From Neptuniibacter sp. UBA6509 (GTDB lineage Bacteria > Pseudomonadota > Gammaproteobacteria > Pseudomonadales > Balneatricaceae): a DNA stretch of 60,425 nucleotides. Shown here piece by piece: positions 36,577 through 45,736 of the stretch; positions within the stretch are counted from its first letter, which is position 1; the number at the start of each line of letters is the position of its first letter. The DNA is taken from contig DJLT01000041.1 in assembly GCA_002435145.1 (NCBI GenBank), positions 60,957 to 121,381 on the forward strand, given 5' to 3'. The notes beneath the pieces were generated by a model, which did not search any database, was not told the origin of the DNA, and saw only the letters and a program-made list of their open reading frames with translations. The position numbers and the translations under genes were made by a program.

Positions 36577-38931
36577 TCAGAATAGCTCTTCGGCCGCATT
36601 TGTTGTGCCTTTGTTAGATGGGGTTGCATAGCCTGAGGGTACATTCTTTAGGCGAAAGAACTCATAGATTGCATCTGTTTGGCCAGGGTAAGCACGTTTG
36701 CCGCTTTTAGGATCAATTTTAACGCTGACAACCCCTTCTGGAGGGGTCGGTGCTTTTTCGGGGGTGTCCTTCAGTGCTTCTCGCATAAAATCGATCCAGA
36801 TTGGAAGCGCTGCGGTGCCTCCAAACTCTCTTCTGCCTAATGTTTTGGGTTGATCGAATCCAACCCAAGCTGTTGCAACGTAATCTTGGTTAAATCCAGA
36901 GAACCAAGCGTCTTTTTGCTCGTTGGTAGTGCCAGTCTTACCTGCAATGTCGTTCCTTTTTAAGACTAGAGCCTTTCTGGCTGTGCCTCTGCGAATGACG
37001 TCCTGCATGATGTTGTAGGTCAAGAATGTGACTTTCTCATCATAGATGCGGGGAGCGAGTGAGTCAGTAGTGTCTTGCTGGTCGGAGCAGTCTTTGCAGG
37101 CTATCAAGGGCTCGGCGGTAAATAGTGTTTTGCCAAACGAATTTTCTATTCGTTCGATAAAATAAGGTTCAATCTTGTACCCGCCATTGGCGAAGGTTGC
37201 GTAGCCTGTCACTAGTTTTAGTGGCGTAACATCAGCGCTGCCGAGTGATAATGATAGGTTGTTCGGTAGTTTGCTGCGATCGAACCCTGCTAGTTCGAGA
37301 TAGTCTTGTGCGGCAGGTATGCCGATAGCTCTTAATAATCTTATAGAGACCAAATTTCTGGACTTATAAAGCGCCATGCGAAGGCGTGTAGGGCCATAGA
37401 ATTTTCTACTAGAGTTTTGTGGTCGCCAGTTGCCTTCAAGTTTTGAGTCATGAAAGACAATAGGAGCATCATTGATTAGAGAAGCTGCTGAGTAGCCTTT
37501 GTCGAGTGCTGCCGCGTAGATGAACGGTTTAAAGTTTGATCCTGGTTGCCTAACGGCTTGAGTGCTCCGGTTAAATTTATTGTGCGTAAAATTGAATCCG
37601 CCAACCAAAGAAACAATTGCCCCGTTCTTAGGGTTGAGTGCTACAAGTGAGCCTTGAACTTTAGGAACCTGCGTTAAATAAATTTTGCCTTCTTTTTCTC
37701 TTATTCTAATCAGGTCGCCAATCTTAAGGATGTCGGATGCTTTTTTAGGTGACTTTCCTGTCCAGTTGACGTTTTTGTATGGTTTGGCCCAAGATATCCC
37801 TTCCCATTCTAGTACCGCTTTTTCGTTGTTTTTTAGCAAAACTTCAGCGCTTTTTTCGGATATATTGAGGACTAGGGCTGGTGCCAGCGTTCCGTAGCTA
37901 ATGGTTTTGTTAAGTTTCTTTTGTAGTTCCGTAAGGGGGAGTGTGATATCCCAGTTATCTTCGGCACCTAAATAGCCATGACGCTCAGAATAGGCAATGA
38001 GCCCATTAGATACGGCCTCATTGGCTGTTTTTTGTAGATTGCTTTTTAGCGTTGTGTGTACAACGTAGCCGTCAGTGTAAAGGTTCTCGCCGTATTGTTC
38101 GTATAAAGACTTTCGAACCATTTCTGCAACGTAGAATGCACGTAGCTCTATATCGCTTGTGTGATACTTTGCGGTGACGGGGCTTTGTGTTGCCTCTTGT
38201 AATTCCTGATCGCCGATTAAGCTTAGGGAGTGCATACGCTTCAGAATCCAGTTTCTACGTTCAGTTGCGCGCTTAGGGTTGGTAATCGGATTGAATGCAG
38301 AAGGTGCTTTAGGTAGGCCAGCAATCATTGCGTGCTGAGAAAGACTCAAGTATTCGATGTTCTTGCCGTAATATACATTAGCTGCCGCTTGTATGCCGTA
38401 GGATCGGTGGCCTAGATAGATTTTGTTGATGTAGAGTTCAAAGATCTCTTCTTTGCTGAGTTCTTGTTCTATGCGAAGTGCTAAAAGGATCTCCATGAAT
38501 TTACGGCTGAAGGTTCGTTCGCGGGTTAGGAAAAAGTTTTTGGCTACCTGCATGGTTATGGTTGAACCGCCGCTTTGTATTTTACCTGTGGTGGCAAGTT
38601 GAAATGCTGCGCGGGTAAGGCCTTTAATATCAATGCCGAAATGGTCGAAAAAACGACTATCTTCTGCAGCTGTTAATGCGTGTACAAATTGTGGTGGGAT
38701 ATCTTCGAATTGAATAGGGGTTCTTCGCTTTTCTCCAAACTCGGCGATTAACTTTTTATCATGTGAATAGATTCGCAAAGGGGTTTGGAAGCGAATGTCG
38801 CGTAATGTCTCCACATTAGGAAGTTGTGGTGAGAAATAATAGTAGGCACTTGCCAAGGAAACTAAGCCGATGACAAAACAAAAAATACCTAATTTAAACA
38901 AAAGTTTGAAAAGCGAAAACATAGGTGACAT
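36577..38931 (-). CDS. mrcA: Penicillin-binding protein 1A (bifunctional peptidoglycan synthase)
   Basis: Class A PBP that polymerises and cross-links peptidoglycan. The 784-residue product has an N-terminal membrane anchor (about 12-32), a GT51 glycosyltransferase domain with catalytic Glu90 in AAEDSRFFDHFG and GGSTITMQVAKN, an OB-like insertion (about 300-420) and a transpeptidase domain with the SxxK motif at S465-K468 (PGSNFKPF), SRN in place of the SxN box, and KTGT at 665-668. Extreme C-terminus is Thr/Asn-rich. It is divergent from pilM, as in Pseudomonas and relatives. Confidence 0.96.
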   Translation of the reverse strand: MSPMFSLFKLLFKLGIFCFVIGLVSLASAYYYFSPQLPNVETLRDIRFQTPLRIYSHDKKLIAEFGEKRRTPIQFEDIPPQFVHALTAAEDSRFFDHFGIDIKGLTRAAFQLATTGKIQSGGSTITMQVAKNFFLTRERTFSRKFMEILLALRIEQELSKEEIFELYINKIYLGHRSYGIQAAANVYYGKNIEYLSLSQHAMIAGLPKAPSAFNPITNPKRATERRNWILKRMHSLSLIGDQELQEATQSPVTAKYHTSDIELRAFYVAEMVRKSLYEQYGENLYTDGYVVHTTLKSNLQKTANEAVSNGLIAYSERHGYLGAEDNWDITLPLTELQKKLNKTISYGTLAPALVLNISEKSAEVLLKNNEKAVLEWEGISWAKPYKNVNWTGKSPKKASDILKIGDLIRIREKEGKIYLTQVPKVQGSLVALNPKNGAIVSLVGGFNFTHNKFNRSTQAVRQPGSNFKPFIYAAALDKGYSAASLINDAPIVFHDSKLEGNWRPQNSSRKFYGPTRLRMALYKSRNLVSIRLLRAIGIPAAQDYLELAGFDRSKLPNNLSLSLGSADVTPLKLVTGYATFANGGYKIEPYFIERIENSFGKTLFTAEPLIACKDCSDQQDTTDSLAPRIYDEKVTFLTYNIMQDVIRRGTARKALVLKRNDIAGKTGTTNEQKDAWFSGFNQDYVATAWVGFDQPKTLGRREFGGTAALPIWIDFMREALKDTPEKAPTPPEGVVSVKIDPKSGKRAYPGQTDAIYEFFRLKNVPSGYATPSNKGTTNAAEELF

Positions 38932-39090
38932 GCTAATCTGGTAGTTAAAGGAAAATTAACGTCTATTATATAGACAGGTTGGTGCTAAGCTCTAGCGTAT
39001 ATTGAATTTTTAATTTGTTCTTATAAGCGGTAGAGTGAGAATAGAGTAGTAAACACACATTAACGCAGCATTAAGTTAGGGAATATATTT

Positions 39091-40152
39091 GTGTTTGGCT
39101 TTTTGGGAAGCAAGTCAGGTAGTTTGGTTGGGCTGGATATCGGCTCCTCATCGGTTAAGCTCGTTGCGCTGTCTAAAAGCGGTAGCGGTTACACTTTAGA
39201 GGCCTATGCGGTTGTATCCCTACCTCCCACTGCAGTGATTGATGGGAATATTCAGGATGTGGCTGAGGTTGCATCAACACTAGAAAAAGCAATTAAAGTT
39301 GCCGGCGGAAAGATGTCGTCAGCTATTGCCGCCGTTCCCGCTTCAGCGGTGATCACGAAGAGGATTGAGATGAATCAATCATTTTCTGAATTCGAGTTAG
39401 AAGATCAGATCAAAGTTGAAGCAGATCAATTCATTCCATACCCGCTCGATGAGGTCGCGCTAGATTTTGAAGTGCTTGGCCCTGTTGAGAATAATGATAA
39501 TTTGAATCGGGTGTTGTTGGTTGCGTGCCGTAAAGGTGATGTTGAACAGCGTGAGGATGCTATCAATAGCGCAGGTTTACAGTGCCAGGTGGTTGATGTC
39601 GACACTTATGCGGTTGAAAGAACTTTTTCGCTTCTATCTCCTGAAACCCCTCAAACTGAATCTCTGATTGGTGTGGTAGATATTGGTGCCGCAACACTAA
39701 CGCTTAATGTCTTTAAGAACCAAGAGATTGTTTATAGTCGAGAGCAAGCGTTTGGCGGGAATGATCTAACAAATTCTATTCATCAGCAATATGGGATGAG
39801 TATCGAAGAGGTTGAACAATCGCTTCGGTTGAATGATATAACGCCTGAGATCAATGAGATGGTGGTTCTTCCATTTAGAGGAACTGTAGCTCAGCAAGTA
39901 TCACGTTCACTGCAGTTTTTTTACTCATCAGGAGCTCATAGTGAGCTGTCTGCACTTTACCTGTCAGGTGGTACAGCAACAATTGAAGGGCTTGCCGAGC
40001 AGCTGACTGAAGAGTTAGGTATAAAAACAGAGATGGCGAACCCTTTTATTCCTATGGGGGTTAATTCAAGAGTAAACCGTTCGCGGCTTGAGAGGGACGC
40101 GCCTTCTTTGGTCAAAGCATGCGGTTTAGCAATGCGTGGATTCGAGGACTAG
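39091..40152 (+). CDS. pilM: PilM type IV pilus inner-membrane platform protein
   Basis: Cytoplasmic actin-like ATP-binding protein that docks on the N-terminus of PilN and links the alignment complex to the assembly ATPases. The 353-residue product starts with the PilM signature FGFLGSKSGSLVGLDIGSSS. It continues with the actin-like phosphate loops (VVDIGAATLTLNVF) and the terminal GTATIEGLAEQL region. Start is GTG 39091 with AGGGA 9 bases before it. First gene of pilMNOPQ; 6 bases to pilN. Confidence 0.95.
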   Translation: MFGFLGSKSGSLVGLDIGSSSVKLVALSKSGSGYTLEAYAVVSLPPTAVIDGNIQDVAEVASTLEKAIKVAGGKMSSAIAAVPASAVITKRIEMNQSFSEFELEDQIKVEADQFIPYPLDEVALDFEVLGPVENNDNLNRVLLVACRKGDVEQREDAINSAGLQCQVVDVDTYAVERTFSLLSPETPQTESLIGVVDIGAATLTLNVFKNQEIVYSREQAFGGNDLTNSIHQQYGMSIEEVEQSLRLNDITPEINEMVVLPFRGTVAQQVSRSLQFFYSSGAHSELSALYLSGGTATIEGLAEQLTEELGIKTEMANPFIPMGVNSRVNRSRLERDAPSLVKACGLAMRGFED

Positions 40153-40158
40153 GGACAG

Positions 40159-40758
40159 ATGGCTACTATCAATTTAAGACCCTGGCGCGAAGAGCGCGCA
40201 GATGAAAGAAAGAAAGCCTTTTCTATGAATATTCTAGGGGCTGCAGTCCTTGCGGCCTTAATTGTATTTGCAATTGGCTACTATTTTGATTTGATGAAAG
40301 ATCGTCAAAACGATAGGAATAGTTTCTTAAAAGCGGAAACAGCGAAGCTGGATAAAGACTTAGCGGCAATACGAAAGCTCAAGGAAGAGCGGGCAAGATT
40401 GCTAGAGCGAATGAATGCTATTCAGAATCTGCAGGCATCAAGGCCTCTTATCGTAAGAAATTTTGATGAATTGGTAAGGGTGCTACCGGACGGTATTCAT
40501 TATCAGTCATTGAACCGTAAGGGAAATAAAGTTGCCGTTACGGGTATGGCCACTGATAATTTAGATGTGTCAGCATTGATGAGAAATCTTAATAGCTCAG
40601 TTTGGTTTGGTGAGCCAAATTTGAGTAGTGTAGGCAAATCAGGTGATGGTATGAACTCCTTTAAACTCTCAGTTGGGATCGCTGGAACTGAAGAGCCAGA
40701 AAAAACCAAAGGCAAGAAGGGGAAGAAAGGAAAAAAAGGCAAGGGAGGTAAGTCATGA
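40159..40758 (+). CDS. pilN: PilN type IV pilus alignment protein
   Basis: Bitopic membrane protein of the PilMNOP subcomplex. The cytoplasmic N-terminus TINLRPWREERADERKK contains the conserved INLxPWR PilM-docking motif; a membrane helix (about 23-43), periplasmic coiled coil (50-95) and ferredoxin-like domain follow. The 199-residue chain ends in a striking basic tail, about 18 residues of repeated Lys/Gly, that I do not associate with the family. Its purine-rich codons also supply the pilO Shine-Dalgarno. The stop overlaps the pilO start by four bases. Confidence 0.93.
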   Translation: MATINLRPWREERADERKKAFSMNILGAAVLAALIVFAIGYYFDLMKDRQNDRNSFLKAETAKLDKDLAAIRKLKEERARLLERMNAIQNLQASRPLIVRNFDELVRVLPDGIHYQSLNRKGNKVAVTGMATDNLDVSALMRNLNSSVWFGEPNLSSVGKSGDGMNSFKLSVGIAGTEEPEKTKGKKGKKGKKGKGGKS

Positions 40759-41351
40759 GTGCTTTAAAGGATGCCTTTAAAGGGTTTGATATCAATGATA
40801 TGGACTTGTCGAGTGCGGGTAACTGGCCAATTGGGGTTAAGTTTGTTTGCTATCTTTTAGTTATTGCATTGATTGTTGCTGGTGGGTGGCATTTTTATAT
40901 TACGGATAAGCAGTCTGGATTAAAAAGAGAGATCGCCAAAGAAGCTAATCTGAAAAATGTTTATAAGGAAAAGGCTTTTCAGGTCGCTAGTTTGCCAGCT
41001 TTGAGGCAGCAGATGAAGGATGTAGAAACTAAGTTTGCAGAGTTAAAGAAACAGCTGCCAACAGAGAAAGAAGTGCCTGGTTTGTTGGATGATATTACAA
41101 ATTTAGGTTCTGATAGTGGCTTAGATATAGGATCCATTAAGCTTGCATCGGAGTCTAAAAAGGACTTTTACATCGAATTACCGATTAATATTAGTGTTGC
41201 GGGTTCTTATCACCAGTTGGGGCAGTTTGTCAGCGGTGTCGCGGGGTTATCTCGAATTGTGACCTTGCATGATTACGCTATTAAGCCTGAAGCGGATGGT
41301 GTCAGCATGCGGATAAGCGCTAAAACATATCGCTTTGATGATACTCAATAA
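40755..41351 (+). CDS. pilO: PilO type IV pilus alignment protein
   Basis: Partner of PilN in the periplasmic heterodimer that aligns the pilus machine. The 198-residue product has a cytoplasmic N-terminus, a helix at about 29-49 (VCYLLVIALIVAGGWHFYI), a coiled coil (55-105, with LRQQMKDVETKFAELKKQL) and the PilO periplasmic domain ending GVSMRISAKTYRF. The ATG lies in an ATGA overlap with pilN, and GGGAGG (40743-40748) is the ribosome binding site. Translation is probably coupled to pilN. Confidence 0.93.
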   Translation: MSALKDAFKGFDINDMDLSSAGNWPIGVKFVCYLLVIALIVAGGWHFYITDKQSGLKREIAKEANLKNVYKEKAFQVASLPALRQQMKDVETKFAELKKQLPTEKEVPGLLDDITNLGSDSGLDIGSIKLASESKKDFYIELPINISVAGSYHQLGQFVSGVAGLSRIVTLHDYAIKPEADGVSMRISAKTYRFDDTQ

Positions 41352-41361
41352 GGAGGTTTGC

Positions 41362-41919
41362 ATGTATAAGATTAGAGCTTGTGTAATGTTTTTTCTCCTT
41401 GTGCAGTTAACGGGTTGTGTTGACTGGGTTGATGATAAAGGTGACCTCAAGGTTTTTATTGCTGATGCGCAGGCTGCGCCGCAAGGTACGATAGCACCTT
41501 TGCCTGAATTTAAACCCTATCGTAGCTTTATATATGAAGGGGCCTCTATGCGTGAGCCTTTTGTTGCCTTGTTACCCTTGGTGGCGGAAGTGGATCTTGA
41601 AGAGGAGCCCAATGAAGAGGCGGCTAATGGTATTAAACCAGATGAAACCAGAGAAAAGGATTATTTAGAGACGTTTGCGCTGGATAAATTAACAATGGTC
41701 GGTACTATTACCGAAAAAATTGATAATCAGTTATGGGCTTTAATTCGAGATCAAAATTCAGAAATTCATAGGGTTACTATCGGTGATCATATGGGGCTGG
41801 ATTTTGGTGTGATAAAGTCGTTAGATGAGCGAAAGATAGAGTTGGTTGAAATTGTAACGAATGGGCGTGGTGGTTGGATGAAACGACCACGAAATCTAGC
41901 CTTAGATGAGCAGGAATAA
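41362..41919 (+). CDS. pilP: PilP type IV pilus lipoprotein
   Basis: Inner-membrane lipoprotein bridging PilNO and the PilQ secretin. From ATG 41362, preceded by AAGGAGG (41350-41356), the product has 185 residues with lipobox LTGC (Cys19). An acidic disordered linker (about 70-95) leads to the C-terminal beta-sandwich: LETFALDKLTMVGTI, the typical HP(PilP) domain. The frame is open from 41335, but that start would overlap pilO and lengthen the signal peptide. Confidence 0.93.
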   Translation: MYKIRACVMFFLLVQLTGCVDWVDDKGDLKVFIADAQAAPQGTIAPLPEFKPYRSFIYEGASMREPFVALLPLVAEVDLEEEPNEEAANGIKPDETREKDYLETFALDKLTMVGTITEKIDNQLWALIRDQNSEIHRVTIGDHMGLDFGVIKSLDERKIELVEIVTNGRGGWMKRPRNLALDEQE

Positions 41920-41930
41920 GGGATATTATT

Positions 41931-44042
41931 GTGAAAATTTGGGTTCCCATGATGACTGATATTAAAGAACGTACCTTCGCTGTAACGCGCTTGTTAGGTG
42001 TCGCTTTGTTCAGTCTTTTAATGTCGCAGTGGGCGGCAGCTGAAGTTTTAATGAAAAATGCAAATTTTGTAGCTCTGCCAGGGGGCAAAATAGAGTTGCG
42101 TTTTGATTTTGATTCAGCGCCTCCTGCTCCTCAAGCTTATATGATTAATCAACCCGCTCGTTTAGTGATGGATTTATGGGGAGTGGAGAATGACTTAGCT
42201 AGCCGCTCCCTCGATGTTAAAACAGGTAGTGTGGATGGTGTAAGTTTCGCTCAGACTGATGGCCGATTAAGAGTTGTCACAAAACTATATGAACCTTCAA
42301 GCTATAAAACCTTCACCGAAGGCAATAGTTTGTTTGTGGTTGTGCAAAGCTCAGATTCTAAGGCTCCTGTTGTGAGTTCATCTTCTGCGAATAATATGGT
42401 TGCAAAATCGACTACGCCTGGCAGCAAAACTTCATTTGAACCACAACGCTCGAAAGTTCAAGGATTAGACTTTGAACGTGTTGAGGGGGGGATAGGTCGT
42501 GTTACGGTCAGCTTGTCGGATGATAAAGCGGGTGTAGATATTCAAGAGGAAGGTAATAATGTTGTTGTAAATCTTGTTGGTGCCGATCTTTCAAGAGCGC
42601 TAGAGCAGCGTGTAGATGTGCAAGACTTTGTTACGCCGGTTATGTTTATTGATTCAATGGCTAATGGTGGAAATACCAGTATATTGATTAAGCCAAGTGC
42701 TGAGCCTTATGAATATCTGGCTTATCAAACAGATAATAAGTTGATACTTGATTTTAAGCCTTTAAGCCAAGCAGAAAAGGATGATAGAAATAAAGACCTA
42801 TTCCCTTTTAGTGGTGAACAGATTGATCTGAACTTCCAAAATGTTGAATTGCGTTCTGTGTTACAGATTATTGCCGAAGTTGCTGAGCTTAATTTAGTAG
42901 TGAGCGATACTGTAGGTGGTAATATTACATTGCGTTTGAAAAATGTACCTTGGGATCAGGCGCTTGATATTATTTTAAAAACCAAAGGCTTAGATCAGCG
43001 TACGGTGGGTAATGTTTTGCTTATTGCACCGGCCTCTGAAATTGCACAGCGAGAGGCCGAAGAATTAGCGAGTTCGCAAAAGGTTGAAGAACTTGCTCCA
43101 CTTCGTACTGAATTTATTCAAGTCGATTATCGTAAAGCATCTGAGATGATGGGGGCTGTTCAAGGTGCTAAGTTGGTTTCTGAGCGTGGCTTTATCATGG
43201 CTGATGATGAAACCAATGTACTGATGGTGCGTGAAACAGCTAAAGGAATTGAAGAAATTAGAAATACCTTGCGTCGTTTTGATGTTGAAGTTCAGCAGGT
43301 GCTTGTAGAGGCGCGCTTAGTTAATGCCACTTCTAACGTCACTAAAGATTTAGGTGTTAAATGGGGTTTTGGTTACAACGATGTAGATGATGGTCAAGGA
43401 TGGATTGTGAATCCCGACCTCGGCTCTATCGATTTTGGTTCACCTCCAACAGATGTGGGTTTGAACGTTGATTTAGGTGCGACGGCAACACAAGTGGGTA
43501 AAATTGCTATAGGCTTTGCTCCTGGCACGAGTTCAATGATAGCGCTTGAATTATCGGCATTGGAATCTGACGGTAAAGCTGAAATTATTTCGCAGCCAAA
43601 AATTTTGACAACAAATGGCAATCAGGCAAAAATTGAATCAGGCTCAGAAATTCCTTATCAGACGGTTGAGAATGGTGAGGTTAATATTGAATTTAAAGAT
43701 GTTGTATTAAGTCTTGATGTTACGCCAAGAGTTAATCCAGGTGACCGAATAGCGATGGACTTGGTTATTAAGCAGGATTCAATAGGTCAGGTTTTACCAA
43801 ACGGTGAGCTTAGTATTGATAATAATGAACTACAGACTACGGTTGTGGTACCTGATGGTCAGACAATTGTTTTAGGTGGTGTATTTAAGACTGAGTCCAG
43901 TGAAACTGTGAATAAGGTGCCTTTATTGGGTGACCTGCCTATCATGGGTGCTCTGTTTCGTAATAAAGAGAACACTTCAGAGAAAACAGAGTTGCTAATA
44001 TTCATTACGCCCAAATTAGTGCGTAACTCTTTAACTCAGTAG
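41931..44042 (+). CDS. pilQ: PilQ type IV pilus secretin
   Basis: Outer-membrane channel through which the pilus fibre passes. The 703-residue product has a signal peptide ending near AAA-E (about residue 38), two AMIN domains (about 45-150 and 180-285, peptidoglycan binding), an N0/secretin-TonB short domain (about 300-360, DLNFQNVELRSVLQIIAEV), an N1 domain and the secretin barrel with VPLLGDLPIMGALFRN near the C-terminus. GTG 41931 is used because AAGGG lies 8 bases before it; ATG codons 41949 and 41952 are alternatives. Last pil gene before aroK. Confidence 0.95.
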   Translation: MKIWVPMMTDIKERTFAVTRLLGVALFSLLMSQWAAAEVLMKNANFVALPGGKIELRFDFDSAPPAPQAYMINQPARLVMDLWGVENDLASRSLDVKTGSVDGVSFAQTDGRLRVVTKLYEPSSYKTFTEGNSLFVVVQSSDSKAPVVSSSSANNMVAKSTTPGSKTSFEPQRSKVQGLDFERVEGGIGRVTVSLSDDKAGVDIQEEGNNVVVNLVGADLSRALEQRVDVQDFVTPVMFIDSMANGGNTSILIKPSAEPYEYLAYQTDNKLILDFKPLSQAEKDDRNKDLFPFSGEQIDLNFQNVELRSVLQIIAEVAELNLVVSDTVGGNITLRLKNVPWDQALDIILKTKGLDQRTVGNVLLIAPASEIAQREAEELASSQKVEELAPLRTEFIQVDYRKASEMMGAVQGAKLVSERGFIMADDETNVLMVRETAKGIEEIRNTLRRFDVEVQQVLVEARLVNATSNVTKDLGVKWGFGYNDVDDGQGWIVNPDLGSIDFGSPPTDVGLNVDLGATATQVGKIAIGFAPGTSSMIALELSALESDGKAEIISQPKILTTNGNQAKIESGSEIPYQTVENGEVNIEFKDVVLSLDVTPRVNPGDRIAMDLVIKQDSIGQVLPNGELSIDNNELQTTVVVPDGQTIVLGGVFKTESSETVNKVPLLGDLPIMGALFRNKENTSEKTELLIFITPKLVRNSLTQ

Positions 44043-44057
44043 TAATGGTTTTTTGAA

Positions 44058-44582
44058 TTGAACATATTTCTTGTAGGGCCTATGGGGGCTGGGAAAAGCA
44101 CCATAGGTCGATTGTTATCTCAGGAATTAAAGCTTGAGTTTGTAGATTCTGATCGAGAGATAGAAAAGCGTGCAGGCGCTGATATACCTTGGATTTTTGA
44201 CGTTGAGGGGGAGTCAGGCTTTCGGGGTCGTGAAGAGTCTGTGATTAATTCCCTCACTGCTAGTAAAAATGTGGTTCTATCTACGGGTGGGGGGGCCGTT
44301 TTAAGTGCGGTAAATCGCTCCGCTTTGCAGGCTAATGGAACTGTTGTATATCTTGAAACATCTGTTGAACAGCAATTAGAGCGAACTTCTCGGGATAAAA
44401 ACCGTCCACTACTTCAAACTGATAATCCACGGGCCGTGTTAGAAGAGTTAATGGCTATACGTCATCCTCTTTACTTGGATTCCGCGGATATTGTTGTGGC
44501 CACTGATAAGCGTCATCCAAAAACAGTGGTAACCGAAATAATCAACCAGCTAAAAGCAAGCTCCCCTCTCGAGTCTGAGTAA
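44058..44582 (+). CDS. aroK: Shikimate kinase
   Basis: Phosphorylates shikimate at O3 in aromatic amino-acid synthesis. The 174-residue product starts [20 protein letters not shown] with Walker [10 protein letters not shown] (7-15), shikimate-binding [11 protein letters not shown] with the conserved Asp pair, FRGREE, the GGGAV motif and the lid segment with RDKNRPLL. The start codon is TTG at 44058. No ATG or GTG is available in frame nearby and the Shine-Dalgarno is poor, so translation is likely coupled to pilQ, which ends 15 bases upstream. Confidence 0.95.
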   Translation: MNIFLVGPMGAGKSTIGRLLSQELKLEFVDSDREIEKRAGADIPWIFDVEGESGFRGREESVINSLTASKNVVLSTGGGAVLSAVNRSALQANGTVVYLETSVEQQLERTSRDKNRPLLQTDNPRAVLEELMAIRHPLYLDSADIVVATDKRHPKTVVTEIINQLKASSPLESE

Positions 44583-44591
44583 GAAGGTATT

Positions 44592-45686
44592 ATGCGAACG
44601 TTGAAAGTCGACCTTGGGGAGCGAAGCTACCCTATTTTTATTGGTCAAGGGTTATTAGATAAGGGCTTAATGGCTCCTTACATTTCAGGCAAACAAGTGT
44701 TGGTCGTTACAAACGAAACTATTGCGCCTTTGTATTTAGATCGCTTGAAAAGTACGCTGGATAAACAGTTTCAAGTTGATGAAATTATTCTGCCGGACGG
44801 TGAGCAGTATAAAAACCTCGACCAGATTAATTCTATTTTTGATTCACTTCTTAGTAATCGTCACAATCGTACAACAACGCTTATTGCCTTAGGTGGTGGT
44901 GTTATAGGTGATATGACGGGGTTTGCAGCTGCGTGTTATCAGCGGGGCGTTGATTTTATCCAGGTTCCAACGACTGTTCTCTCTCAAGTGGATTCCTCGG
45001 TTGGCGGCAAGACAGGCGTTAATCATCCTCAAGGTAAGAATATGATTGGTGCTTTTCATCAGCCTCAATGTGTTGTTATTGATACTGATGTTTTGAACAC
45101 ATTGCCAGAAAAAGAGCTCGCTGCGGGAATGGCGGAGGTCATCAAATATGGCTTGATCTATGATGAAGCTTTTCTTTGTTACCTAGAGGATCATATTGAT
45201 GGTTTAATGGGGCTTCAATCTGATCTTTTAGAGCAGGCGATATACCGTTCGTGTGAAATAAAGGCTGAAGTTGTTGCCCAAGATGAGCGTGAAGGCGGGA
45301 TTCGGGCTCTTTTAAATCTAGGGCATACGTTTGGTCATGCTATTGAAGCTGATCAAGGCTATGGTGAGTGGTTGCACGGTGAGGCTGTAGGTGCTGGCAC
45401 AATGATGGCAGCAGACCTATCTTGTCGCTTAGGTTATATTTCTAAAAGTGATGTAGAGCGCATTAGAGCAATTTTAGAGGCTGCTGATTTACCTCTTTAT
45501 CCACCGGAGTCTATGGCTGCAGATAGGTTTATTGATCTGATGGCAGTGGATAAGAAAGTGATTGACGGTAGTATACGCTTGGTTTTGCTGAGGGAAATTG
45601 GTAAAGCGTTTGTTACATCTGATTTTTCAGCCTCTACGCTGATGGAAACACTAAATGCTGGCAAAAATTTAGGGCGTTTTGCTTAA
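44592..45686 (+). CDS. aroB: 3-dehydroquinate synthase
   Basis: Converts DAHP to 3-dehydroquinate, the second shikimate-pathway step. The 364-residue product (E. coli 362) has the NAD-binding [10 protein letters not shown] and [38 protein letters not shown], metal ligands including Glu in [11 protein letters not shown], His in [12 protein letters not shown] and His in LHGEAVGAG. It begins 9 bases after aroK with AAGAAGG as ribosome binding site. Confidence 0.96.
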   Translation: MRTLKVDLGERSYPIFIGQGLLDKGLMAPYISGKQVLVVTNETIAPLYLDRLKSTLDKQFQVDEIILPDGEQYKNLDQINSIFDSLLSNRHNRTTTLIALGGGVIGDMTGFAAACYQRGVDFIQVPTTVLSQVDSSVGGKTGVNHPQGKNMIGAFHQPQCVVIDTDVLNTLPEKELAAGMAEVIKYGLIYDEAFLCYLEDHIDGLMGLQSDLLEQAIYRSCEIKAEVVAQDEREGGIRALLNLGHTFGHAIEADQGYGEWLHGEAVGAGTMMAADLSCRLGYISKSDVERIRAILEAADLPLYPPESMAADRFIDLMAVDKKVIDGSIRLVLLREIGKAFVTSDFSASTLMETLNAGKNLGRFA

Positions 45687-45736
45687 ATGTGTAGGTCGTT
45701 TTAAATTTTAATGTGATTAGCTGACGAACGGGCATC

